From Celerinatantimonas sp046054195 (GTDB taxonomy: Bacteria; Pseudomonadota; Gammaproteobacteria; Enterobacterales; Celerinatantimonadaceae), in assembly GCF_046054195.1 (NCBI RefSeq), contig NZ_JBEQCS010000005.1, forward strand, positions 62,001-126,000: DNA of 64,000 nt, in the 5' to 3' direction. How positions within the stretch are numbered: position 1 is the first letter of the stretch; every line of letters starts with the position of its first letter. Position numbers and translations under genes: made by a program. Under the pieces are notes generated by a model. The model had not been told where the DNA came from and did not search any database. It saw nothing but the letters and a program-made list of their open reading frames with translations. Shown here piece by piece: positions 1 to 7,321 of the stretch.

Positions 1-8
1 ATCATAAG

Positions 9-34
9 TCACCTCTTTTATATTTATGAGGTGA
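9..34 (+). terminator. Hairpin with T-tract at window start
   Basis: A 7-bp inverted repeat (TCACCTC at 9-15, GAGGTGA at 28-34) is followed directly by TTTTTG and further T-runs on the + strand. It looks like a weak rho-independent terminator for a rightward gene lying before the window. Confidence 0.4.
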
Positions 35-79
35 TTTTTGAATATTTTTTCATTTTTTTAAGGGGTACAAAAAAGAACA

Positions 80-931
80 TTAGCAACGAAGTTTGATGAA
101 TGGGTGACTTGCCAATTCTAAGTGTATGATTTCTTTTGGATCGAATTTTAATTTTAAAGGCTTATGGAGATCTTTTTTATAATAGTCGTATCCAACTAAC
201 TCAGCAGCAAGCATGCGTCGTGAGGTTACAATTGCTCTTTCTAGCCAACTACTATCCACTAGGGCTTGTGTCGGATGCCGTTCATATATTGCATAATGTA
301 CCAAGTGCTCAACGTAGTAGCCTCTTATAAGGTGATAAACAGGCCTACTTGAACGATGAATTGTGCGTTTTAAATTTTCTAAACGAGATTTTTCATCTTG
401 CAGCTTTGAACGTCTACTTTCGTATGCCTGTGAACACCACGAAAGAATTTCTTCGAAGCTTTTACCAGCGCTGTCTAATACAGACTGATTATATGCTGTG
501 TATGCATGATACGCTTGAAGTCTTTTCTGTAACCTTTTTGTACCTTTACTAAGGGTTTGTTCAATTAATTTCCAAGGTTTCTTTATTAACCAAGCATTTT
601 GGATTTCTTTTGGTTGAGAATAAAGTTGTGAAAGTAATTCTTCATCAAAAGCGCGACAATATGCGCTCACCATTGATGAGAAAAATTTAATTCGTTCCGA
701 GTCTTCTTTTGATAAGGGGTAAGCTAGCAATGCCAAGTACTGTGCAGCACCTATAGCCCCATCACATATTAGATAAGTTTTTGAAAATAAAGGCTGATAG
801 TAAAGGAATAGTCTGTCTGTTTCTTTATCTATTTCTTCTTTATTATTCAAGTAATATTCGTAAGCTTTATCCATTTTTAAAATCGACTCTTGCTTGGAAT
901 TTTTATTACTTCCAGAAATATATTTCAACAC
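80..931 (-). CDS. Hypothetical protein, helix-rich, unknown function
   Basis: I do not recognise this protein (283 aa from a GTG start at 931; an in-frame ATG at 874 would give 264 aa and is an equally possible start). The sequence is rich in Lys, Glu, Tyr and Leu. It looks all-helical and soluble, with a basic, coiled-coil-prone stretch around residues 170-195 and no signal peptide or clear membrane segment. No catalytic motif is visible. It is AT-rich, like the neighbouring toxin-antitoxin-chaperone genes, and lies downstream of them on the same strand. A terminator at 1003-1030 separates it from them, so it probably has its own promoter in 932-1002. It may belong to the same accessory segment. 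The length of the intact frame makes it a credible gene, but its role is unknown. Confidence 0.6.
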   Translation of the reverse strand: MLKYISGSNKNSKQESILKMDKAYEYYLNNKEEIDKETDRLFLYYQPLFSKTYLICDGAIGAAQYLALLAYPLSKEDSERIKFFSSMVSAYCRAFDEELLSQLYSQPKEIQNAWLIKKPWKLIEQTLSKGTKRLQKRLQAYHAYTAYNQSVLDSAGKSFEEILSWCSQAYESRRSKLQDEKSRLENLKRTIHRSSRPVYHLIRGYYVEHLVHYAIYERHPTQALVDSSWLERAIVTSRRMLAAELVGYDYYKKDLHKPLKLKFDPKEIIHLELASHPFIKLRC

Positions 932-1002
932 TATGCTTCAGCCCGTTCTGGGAAAAAAGCATAGTAGGTAAAGTTAAATTATATTTGGTTTATCAGAAAT
1001 AA

Positions 1003-1030
1003 AAAGCCAATGAAGATAATAATTGGCTTT
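1003..1030 (-). terminator. Terminator of the toxin-antitoxin-chaperone operon
   Basis: A perfect 9-bp stem (AAAGCCAAT at 1003-1011, ATTGGCTTT at 1022-1030) has a 10-nt loop. Read on the minus strand it runs into TTTTTATTT. It lies 26 nt past the stop of the SecB-like gene. Confidence 0.75.
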
Positions 1031-1056
1031 GAAATATTGTTATGCCGTTAATTGGA

Positions 1057-1512
1057 CTATTTGCTAAATTGTACCGTTGGTAGAACTACTCGAGGGAGTC
1101 TCATTCGCTCACACTGCGAGCTTAAATATTCTCTCCAATAAGGCCAAACATGGTAGCTAGCATTTCTTAATGCAAATTCGTCAATACAATCCTGATCAAG
1201 AGATTCTTTAATTTGATATTCTGCAATAAATTCACTTTCTATTGCAGCCTTAACATCTGGTTTTTCCTCTTGGGGTAGCACCCAACGAGTTCCTAATCTA
1301 ACAAATACCCTTAGTAACCTCCCTTCGCCTTCAACGTCTACAGTTTCACTTTTGTGGATTACATGCATTTTTTGAACCTGTAGTGTATCCGCTAAATCAA
1401 AGAACTTTGGATCAAAATCATCAGCACAAAAAGACCTTGATTCCTTTTGATAAACATCGTTAATAGCCAAACTTTCAATAGCTTTTTGTAATTTCTTACT
1501 AATTTTAACCAT
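1057..1512 (-). CDS. SecB-like chaperone of a toxin-antitoxin-chaperone module
   Basis: This 151-aa protein is about the size of SecB. Its C-terminal half carries a SecB-like pattern: EFALRNASYHVWPYWREYL, then a segment ending in RVVLPTVQF, comparable to the helix plus FPPL..P.NF tail of SecB. It overlaps the antitoxin gene by 8 bp and is the third gene of a leftward toxin-antitoxin-chaperone operon. In described systems of this kind a solitary SecB-like chaperone binds a C-terminal extension of the antitoxin, and so protects it from aggregation and proteolysis and allows it to neutralise the toxin. Here the antitoxin has such an extension. This is unlikely to be the housekeeping SecB, which normally sits next to grxC/gpsA. 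The fold assignment rests on motif reading. Confidence 0.75.
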   Translation of the reverse strand: MVKISKKLQKAIESLAINDVYQKESRSFCADDFDPKFFDLADTLQVQKMHVIHKSETVDVEGEGRLLRVFVRLGTRWVLPQEEKPDVKAAIESEFIAEYQIKESLDQDCIDEFALRNASYHVWPYWREYLSSQCERMRLPRVVLPTVQFSK

Positions 1513-2038
1513 AAAGAACCTCAGCTTTAAAACTTTGTTTTCTAATAACCTGAGTTTTTCTAGTTGCTACTTTTTTATGGAAGTTGACTACGTCTACAGT
1601 TGTCCAGCCAAGACTAACTTTATGCTCTATCCCTGCATTTAGCATGAGTCGGTCTAGGGCTGATGGTACGTCTTTAGCTAATCGCAAAAGTCTATCCATG
1701 GCTTCTGATTGCATGACATCATCAGATTCATATTTTGAAAAAGCAACAGGCCCGCCACCAAAAACTTTTGCTGCATCCTCTTGGCTTAACCCCCAAATTT
1801 TACGCATTTCTCGCACTTCAGATCCTGTTAGTAGACCTTGGGCCTGTTTCTTAAAAGCAATCATTGCTCGCTTATTAAAACGGGCATCAACAGCTCCGGC
1901 TTGCTCACTACCACAAGAATCACATACTGAATATTGGTTTGAAATGAAGCCTGTATGTCCCATATGTTCAACTTCGATTTCTTCATGTTGAGCGTGTAAG
2001 TGGCCTGAACCACAAATAGGGCATAATTTACTTGCCAT
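1505..2038 (-). CDS. mqsA: MqsA-family antitoxin (zinc domain + HTH) with C-terminal extension
   Basis: This 177-aa DNA-binding antitoxin has an N-terminal zinc-binding domain with two CxxC pairs (CPICG at residues 6-10, CDSCG near 39-43). An Xre-type helix-turn-helix follows at about 70-125, with the MqsA hallmark VFGGGPVAFSKYES (E. coli MqsA has IFGGGVNAFSRYEK at the same place). MqsA is normally about 131 aa. The extra ~45 residues at the C-terminus match, in position and length, the chaperone-addiction region that makes such antitoxins depend on a SecB-like partner. The gene starts 10 nt after the toxin stop and overlaps the chaperone gene by 8 bp. MqsA proteins repress their own operon by binding a palindrome, and a candidate lies at 2471-2485. 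Confidence 0.88.
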   Translation of the reverse strand: MASKLCPICGSGHLHAQHEEIEVEHMGHTGFISNQYSVCDSCGSEQAGAVDARFNKRAMIAFKKQAQGLLTGSEVREMRKIWGLSQEDAAKVFGGGPVAFSKYESDDVMQSEAMDRLLRLAKDVPSALDRLMLNAGIEHKVSLGWTTVDVVNFHKKVATRKTQVIRKQSFKAEVLYG

Positions 2039-2048
2039 AATTCAATCC

Positions 2049-2477
2049 TCACTGCGACATATGACAGGATACTAATAGTAGTATTGTTCCTGTTTTGCCT
2101 ATTGCATACTTTATATAATATTCAAAGCGCATGTTTTTGAATGCATGCTCCATCCATTCATATCGAAATAATCTATAGCTGTCACATGCGGCCCAAGGGC
2201 CAGTGGGTTTTTGAACGCACCATTCTGAGTTCACATATTGACCTTGTGTGATAGCTTCCTTTATTAGGTCTCGAATATCTTCGATATCTAGTACTAGCTT
2301 AGAAACATCGTTTACACATTTTCTAGTCCATAGATGTGTTTGATTATCTCCAGAATTGAGAATATTTAAAACTTCTTCAATTTTGTACAATGGTCCATCA
2401 ATATGGATACGTTCTTCACCCACGTCATTAGGTGGTTGACCATCGTATGCGCTTACGTTGATTATATTATTTACCAT
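2049..2477 (-). CDS. MqsR-like toxin (predicted mRNA interferase)
   Basis: This 142-aa first gene of the operon sits where MqsR lies relative to MqsA. The C-terminal half can be aligned by eye with MqsR (98 aa): an acidic helix (DIEDIRDLIKEAI), then an aromatic-rich segment (PWAACDSYRLF), then strands resembling the MqsR end, where Y-[IL]-K is followed by a hydrophobic strand (YYIKYAIGKTGTILLLVSCH). MqsR is a RelE-fold ribonuclease that cleaves mRNA, mainly at GC-containing sites. The N-terminal ~45 residues have no obvious counterpart. GGAAAT precedes the ATG. The assignment rests mostly on operon context plus weak similarity; a diverged RelE-fold toxin of another family is the alternative. 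Confidence 0.65.
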   Translation of the reverse strand: MVNNIINVSAYDGQPPNDVGEERIHIDGPLYKIEEVLNILNSGDNQTHLWTRKCVNDVSKLVLDIEDIRDLIKEAITQGQYVNSEWCVQKPTGPWAACDSYRLFRYEWMEHAFKNMRFEYYIKYAIGKTGTILLLVSCHMSQ

Positions 2478-2485
2478 AATGGTAA
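2471..2485 (-). promoter_or_regulatory. Palindrome over the toxin start codon: candidate antitoxin operator
   Basis: TTACCAT-A-ATGGTAA is a perfect 7+7-bp palindrome whose left half contains the toxin ATG (minus strand, 2475-2477). MqsA-type antitoxins bind palindromes of about 15 bp at their own promoter, so this is a candidate autoregulatory site. It could also form a small mRNA hairpin that masks the start. Confidence 0.45.
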
Positions 2486-2873
2486 GTATTTCCAGTGATT
2501 TTTGTGTTAATGAGCTCCGGATATGAGATTACTTCAATAATTTATCTAAGGTATAATACCGTATTTTGCGTCAAAATTCTTGTTAAGAATTAGTTATACC
2601 TTTAACTTTCAAGTAAGTAGCGATACTGAATCGCATCCTTGTTTCCATTATAAAAAACTAAACAAAGAGTTAATCATGGAAGGTCTGGAGAAAATCGGTG
2701 CTATACCATACGTATAACAAAACGTTCTAATTGACCTCCTACTATCACGAATTTTGGGTCCCAATATTTATCGCCAAGTGTCAGCAATTAAACTTCACGT
2801 TAGCCGTAGAAATTTTTATGCGAAATACACCTGATACAACTGCCAACCTAAAACGTTTATGTCCAAAAAACAG
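2486..2873. other. Gene-free gap upstream of the toxin operon
   Basis: No credible coding frame is seen in this AT-rich stretch. It should hold the promoter of the toxin-antitoxin-chaperone operon. The one clear structure is a 7-bp inverted repeat with a 3-nt spacer, AATTCTT-GTT-AAGAATT at 2575-2591. A TATAAT-like box lies nearby at about 2552. Confidence 0.5.
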
Positions 2874-4058
2874 CTAAACAACCTGCCCTGCGGCCCAGCC
2901 GCTGCTCCATGCCCATTGGAAGTTATAGCCACCGAGCCAACCGGTGACATCGACCACTTCGCCGATAAAGTATAATCCAGAGACTTTCTGGCTTTGCATC
3001 GTTTTTGAAGAGATCTCATTGGTGTCAACGCCGCCCAAAGTCACCTCCGCCGTACGATAGCCTTCGGTACCATTAGGTTTTACCTGCCAGTGATTTAACA
3101 GATTAGCCAGCTCATCACGCTGGGCGCTAGGCAGCTGCCCGATAGCTGTGGATGCGGCTGGATGCTCAGCCACTAACAAGTCAACAAATCGTTTCGGCAG
3201 TTTTTCATACAATAGAGTTTTACATGCAACTTTAGCGCGCTCGCGGGCCATCGCTTTGAGCCATTGGTTGCAATCTAAATTGCTCAGCAAATCCACTTCG
3301 ATAATTTCACCAGGTTGCCAATAGTTCGATGCCTGTAAAATCACCGGACCAGACAAGCCGCGATGGGTAAATAAAAGGCTTTCATCAAACGCAGGACCAT
3401 GAAGGCTTCGCACCTGAACGGGAACACTCACCCCAGCTAAAGCATCAAAGCGTTGTTTATCATGGTCATGCAAAGTCAGTGGCACTAAGCCTGCGCGAGT
3501 GGGATAAACGTGATGGCCAAACTGCTCAGCCAGCTGATATCCCAATGGTGTTGCTCCAAGTTTTGGCATCGATAATCCGCCGGTTGCAACCACCAACGAA
3601 TCACACTCAAGAGCACCTTGATTGGTCGTCAACACAAAACCGGGGGAAGTCGCACTCACATTGAGAATTTCGCAGCGCATCTGCAATTGTGCGCCGGAGT
3701 ATTGCAGTTCGCTCAGTAGAATATTAAGCAGGTCTTTTGCACTGTCCTGACAAAATAACTGGCCTAGGGTTTTCTCATAAAAATCCAGTCCATGACGCTC
3801 AACTAGTTCAACAAAGTCATGAGCACTAAATCGTTTAAGCGCCGATTTTACAAAATGAGGGTTGTGGCAAAGATAGGCAGAAGGTTCGGCATGCAAATTG
3901 GTAAAATTACAACGCCCGCCACCTGAGATAAGGATTTTGCGGCCTGGTTTTTTCCCATGATCAACAACTAATACGCTGCGGCCCCGATAAGCAGCTTGAG
4001 CGGCGCACATCAGTCCTGCGGCACCTGCGCCAATCACGATGACATCCCAATGTTGCAT
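2874..4058 (-). CDS. yhiN: NAD(P)/FAD-dependent oxidoreductase, HI0933/YhiN family
   Basis: This flavoprotein of the HI0933-like family has an unknown physiological substrate. An N-terminal Rossmann dinucleotide-binding site (VIVIGAGAAGL, residues ~6-16) is followed by the family signature GRKILISGGGRCNFTN. A second glycine-rich site (VVATGGLSMPKLG) lies mid-protein, and the C-terminal FAD motif TEVTLGGVDT-type (here AEVTLGGVDTNEI) and YFIGEVVDVTGWLGGYNFQ are both conserved. Length (394 aa) equals E. coli YhiN. The ATG at 4058 is preferred over the upstream GTG at 4070 because AAGTGAGA lies just before it and the protein then begins like YhiN. The gene is separated from rsmJ by a terminator. 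Confidence 0.93.
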   Translation of the reverse strand: MQHWDVIVIGAGAAGLMCAAQAAYRGRSVLVVDHGKKPGRKILISGGGRCNFTNLHAEPSAYLCHNPHFVKSALKRFSAHDFVELVERHGLDFYEKTLGQLFCQDSAKDLLNILLSELQYSGAQLQMRCEILNVSATSPGFVLTTNQGALECDSLVVATGGLSMPKLGATPLGYQLAEQFGHHVYPTRAGLVPLTLHDHDKQRFDALAGVSVPVQVRSLHGPAFDESLLFTHRGLSGPVILQASNYWQPGEIIEVDLLSNLDCNQWLKAMARERAKVACKTLLYEKLPKRFVDLLVAEHPAASTAIGQLPSAQRDELANLLNHWQVKPNGTEGYRTAEVTLGGVDTNEISSKTMQSQKVSGLYFIGEVVDVTGWLGGYNFQWAWSSGWAAGQVV

Positions 4059-4121
4059 GGCCAATCTCACTTTACAAAAGTGCGCAATCTATATGATTTT
4101 TGCCCAAAAGCCAAAGAAAAA

Positions 4122-4145
4122 CGGGAGAAGCTTTCACTTCTCCCG
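4122..4145 (-). terminator. Terminator between rsmJ and yhiN
   Basis: A perfect 9-bp stem (CGGGAGAAG at 4122-4130, CTTCTCCCG at 4137-4145) has a 6-nt loop. On the minus strand it is followed by TTTTTCTTT, so it terminates leftward transcription from rsmJ before yhiN. Confidence 0.85.
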
Positions 4146-4310
4146 CTTTCGGTCGGTCAACAAAGGTCAGATGTTATCTCTTTCCATTATCACGCTATCC
4201 TTGCGCGATGAGATAAATCTAGCTCTGGCTAGGGATAAGTGCAATCATCTCAACGAGTTTTGTCTTAGAAGTTAGAGCTAAGTCACTCAATTACTCAATA
4301 CACTCTCAAA

Positions 4311-5051
4311 TTAGCACAAATAAATATCAAATCGATGGTTTTTCGTTTTTAGCTCAGCTTGTGGCTTTTCCTGATTCAGCGGCGGCGCATAATCCGGGCG
4401 CTTCACCACAATTCGTTTAGCCCCCGTTGAGCGCGCGGCATCAAGCAGGCCATCCGCATCATGATCATCACCAACTAAGAGCTGGAACAGTCGCATCTCT
4501 TTTTTAACTTGGGCTGATTTCTTTTTATGGGGATACATGGGGTCAAGGTAAACCGCATCGATGTCATCCGCAAACTGAGCCAGCGCCTCTAAACTGCTGG
4601 CATAAGTTAACTGAAGCCGTTCATCCACCCAGTTCAAATCTGCATTTAAACGCGCTCGCTCAAGCCCATCACTTAATAACGCAGCAACTGGTGCGCATCG
4701 CTCAACCATCGTGACGGAGCAGCCCAAGGAGGCAATCACAAACGAATCGCGACCTAACCCAGCGGTTGCATCAAGAACCCGCGGACGAAACCCTTTTTTA
4801 ATGCCGAGCGCTTTGGTCACCGCTTCAGCGCCACCATGTTTGCGCCGATAACCGCTGCGACCATGGACAAAATCAACCTGAACACCCTTGAGTTTGGGCT
4901 CATCGGCGAATAAAAGCGTTAACCCTTCGCTGTTATATTCCAAATACAGACCACTTTGCGGACGAGAGCGAACCACATCCAGCGAAAACAGCCCTGCCAA
5001 GGCATCGACCTGAGCTTTAAAAAAAGGATCTTGATAAAACAGTGGGGTCAC
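4311..5051 (-). CDS. rsmJ: 16S rRNA (guanine1516-N2)-methyltransferase RsmJ
   Basis: RsmJ uses S-adenosylmethionine to methylate N2 of G1516 in 16S rRNA of the small subunit. The 246-aa protein has the family N-terminal arm, with DFVHGRSGYRRKHGG before the SAM-binding motif VLDATAGLGRDSFVIASLG. The catalytic motif AVYLDPMYP follows, and the C-terminus NHRFDIYL is typical. Translation starts at GTG (5049-5051) with GGAGTGAT five bases upstream; no in-frame ATG precedes it. Divergent from hldD. Confidence 0.94.
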   Translation of the reverse strand: MTPLFYQDPFFKAQVDALAGLFSLDVVRSRPQSGLYLEYNSEGLTLLFADEPKLKGVQVDFVHGRSGYRRKHGGAEAVTKALGIKKGFRPRVLDATAGLGRDSFVIASLGCSVTMVERCAPVAALLSDGLERARLNADLNWVDERLQLTYASSLEALAQFADDIDAVYLDPMYPHKKKSAQVKKEMRLFQLLVGDDHDADGLLDAARSTGAKRIVVKRPDYAPPLNQEKPQAELKTKNHRFDIYLC

Positions 5052-5263
5052 TCATCACTCCGATTCACAACTATTGTCGGCAGTGTATACATTACGTAGG
5101 CATTGAACAATACGCCGCCACAAAGAGCGAGCGAAGAAAACTCTCGCGATGCATAAAATGATTCAGCAATTTGAACTTGCTTGGTTTTATCAGACATAGA
5201 AATTGCTATTGGCGTTGAGGCACTTTAAAATTTGCCAGAGACTCTTAAGAACAGGATATCCAG

Positions 5264-6208
5264 ATGATTATTGTCACCGGCGGCGCCGGATTTATCGGCT
5301 CAAATATAGTTAAAACCCTCAACGATCAAGGTTACACCGACATCATTGTGGTAGACGATCTTAAAGACGGTACTAAGTTTGTGAATTTGGTGGACTTAAA
5401 AATCGCCGATTATCTGGATAAGGATGATTTCATCGCGCGCATCGTTTCCGGTGAGGACTTTGGTCCAATCGAAGCGATTTTCCATGAAGGTGCTTGTTCA
5501 GCCACAACAGAGTGGGATGGCAAGTTCATAATGGAGAACAACTACGAGTACTCCAAAGAGCTACTGCATTACTGTTTGGAACGCGAAATTCCATTTTTGT
5601 ATGCATCATCTGCGGCCACTTACGGCAAAACTGAAACCTTTATCGAAGATCCTGCCTACGAAGGCCCGCTGAATGTTTACGGCTATTCGAAACTGCAGTT
5701 CGATAACTATGTTCGTCGCCTGTTTCCAAGTATTGAGTCACAAGTTGTTGGCTTTCGTTACTTTAACGTCTATGGCCCGCGTGAACAGCACAAAGGTTCG
5801 ATGGCCAGCGTTGCATTTCATCTAAACACTCAGATCAATAAAGGCGAAAATCCGAAATTGTTCGAAGGGGTTGATGGCTATCCAAACGGCGGTCAAAAAC
5901 GTGATTTTGTCTATGTAAGTGACGTCTGTGACGTTAATCTTTGGTTCTGGCAACATCCCGATAAATCTGGCATTTTCAACCTTGGTACAGGCCGCGCTGA
6001 ACCATTCCAAGCCGTTGGGGAAGCGGTTTTGGCACACCACCAGAAAGGTCGCATTGAATATATTGCATTCCCTGATCATCTGCGTGGTCGCTATCAGAGC
6101 TTTACCCAAGCCAATATCGAAAAACTTCGCCAAGCGGGTTATGACAAAGAGTTTAAAACCGTCGCGCAGGGCGTTGGTGAATATATGGCGTGGCTAAACC
6201 ACGAATAG
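5264..6208 (+). CDS. hldD: ADP-L-glycero-D-manno-heptose 6-epimerase
   Basis: HldD converts ADP-D-glycero-D-manno-heptose to the L-glycero form used by heptosyltransferases in LPS inner-core synthesis. This 314-aa SDR-extended enzyme has the NAD(P)-binding motif VTGGAGFIGSN at the N-terminus and the catalytic Ser/Tyr-x-x-x-Lys set (ASSAATYG, then YGYSKLQFD). The epimerase signature FRYFNVYGPRE and the C-terminal FNLGTGRAEPF are present. It opens the rightward LPS core cluster; waaF follows 66 nt downstream after a hairpin. AGGATATCC precedes the ATG. Confidence 0.96.
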   Translation: MIIVTGGAGFIGSNIVKTLNDQGYTDIIVVDDLKDGTKFVNLVDLKIADYLDKDDFIARIVSGEDFGPIEAIFHEGACSATTEWDGKFIMENNYEYSKELLHYCLEREIPFLYASSAATYGKTETFIEDPAYEGPLNVYGYSKLQFDNYVRRLFPSIESQVVGFRYFNVYGPREQHKGSMASVAFHLNTQINKGENPKLFEGVDGYPNGGQKRDFVYVSDVCDVNLWFWQHPDKSGIFNLGTGRAEPFQAVGEAVLAHHQKGRIEYIAFPDHLRGRYQSFTQANIEKLRQAGYDKEFKTVAQGVGEYMAWLNHE

Positions 6209-6214
6209 TCGATT

Positions 6215-6237
6215 AAGCCAGGCCAAACGCCTGGCTT
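6215..6237 (+). terminator. Hairpin between hldD and waaF
   Basis: A perfect 9-bp stem (AAGCCAGGC at 6215-6223, GCCTGGCTT at 6229-6237) with a 5-nt loop lies just after the hldD stop. The T-run is short, so it may be a partial terminator or a stabilising 3' hairpin within the operon. Confidence 0.55.
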
Positions 6238-6274
6238 CTAGCCACCGTTAGTTCTCTGCACAGGATACCTGTTA

Positions 6275-7321
6275 ATGAATATTCTCGTTATTGGCCCATC
6301 ATGGGTCGGTGACATGGTGATGTCGCACAGCCTTTATCAAGCCTTGAAACAACACTATCCCGATGCAAATATCGATGTTATGGCACCCGATTGGTGCCGC
6401 CCGCTATTGCAAAGAATGCCGGAAGTTCGCCAAGCGATTCGCATGCCGTTAGGGCACGGCGAGTTTAAGCTAGCGACTCGCTGGCGATTAGGTCGTGCGC
6501 TCAAAGGCCAATATGATTGGGCAATTGTTCTGCCTAACTCGTTAAAATCGGCGTTTATTCCTTGGTTTGCCGGGATTAAAAAACGCACGGGTTGGAAAGG
6601 CGAAAGCCGCTATGTGCTGCTCAATGATTTACGAGCCAATAAACGCGACTTTAGCCGAATGGTTGACCGCTATGTGGCATTGGCCTATCCCAAAGCGCAA
6701 ATGCAAAGTGAGCGCGACCTAGAGGCCATCTCGTCACCTTATCTTAAAGTCAATGCCGATGATCAAAACGCAGCGCTTGAGGCGTTAAACTTAAATACCG
6801 AGCGTCCCGTCTTAGCGCTTTGTCCTGGCGCGGAGTTTGGCCCTGCCAAACGTTGGCCAGACAATCATTATGCCAGTGTAGCCGCCCACTGGATCCGTCA
6901 GCGCCAAGGTCAGGTTTGGATCTTCGGCTCGAAAAAAGATCAAAGTGTCGCGCAGCAAATTCACTCACAACTTGATGCTGACCAACAGCCGCATTGTCAC
7001 CTGCTCACCGGTGAAACATCGCTAGGACAAGCCATTGACTTAATGGGGCTAAGCTGTGCCATCGTCAGTAACGATTCAGGGCTGATGCACATAGGCGCTG
7101 CGCTGCAACGTCCGATTGTGGCGGTTTATGGCTCAACCTCGCCACAATATACGCCGCCACTGAGTGAAAAAGTCGCGATTTTGCACACTGAAATCGAATG
7201 TCGCCCGTGTTTTCAGCGAACTTGCCCATTAGGGCACATGCGCTGCTTGAGCGAGCTTTCAGCGAGCCGTGCGATTCAGGCACTGGATCAACTCCAACCA
7301 ACTGAGGCCGTCTGTGATTAA
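6275..7321 (+). CDS. waaF: ADP-heptose:LPS heptosyltransferase II
   Basis: WaaF adds the second L-glycero-D-manno-heptose to heptose I of the LPS inner core on the cytoplasmic face of the inner membrane. The 348-aa GT9 protein starts with MNILVIGPSWVGDMVMSHSL, diagnostic of WaaF. It carries the donor-binding segment LCPGAEFGPAKRWP, the GT9 active-site motif VSNDSGLMHIGAAL, and a C-terminal Cys cluster (ECRPCFQRTCPLGHMRC) typical of WaaF. It overlaps the waaA start by 8 bp. Confidence 0.95.
   Translation: MNILVIGPSWVGDMVMSHSLYQALKQHYPDANIDVMAPDWCRPLLQRMPEVRQAIRMPLGHGEFKLATRWRLGRALKGQYDWAIVLPNSLKSAFIPWFAGIKKRTGWKGESRYVLLNDLRANKRDFSRMVDRYVALAYPKAQMQSERDLEAISSPYLKVNADDQNAALEALNLNTERPVLALCPGAEFGPAKRWPDNHYASVAAHWIRQRQGQVWIFGSKKDQSVAQQIHSQLDADQQPHCHLLTGETSLGQAIDLMGLSCAIVSNDSGLMHIGAALQRPIVAVYGSTSPQYTPPLSEKVAILHTEIECRPCFQRTCPLGHMRCLSELSASRAIQALDQLQPTEAVCD

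Noticed and set aside
1057..1512. Housekeeping SecB
   Set aside because: Neighbours (MqsA-type antitoxin, toxin) and low similarity outside the C-terminal block point to the solitary toxin-linked type.
1584..1991. 135-aa plus-strand open frame across the antitoxin
   Set aside because: Antisense shadow of a clear MqsA gene.
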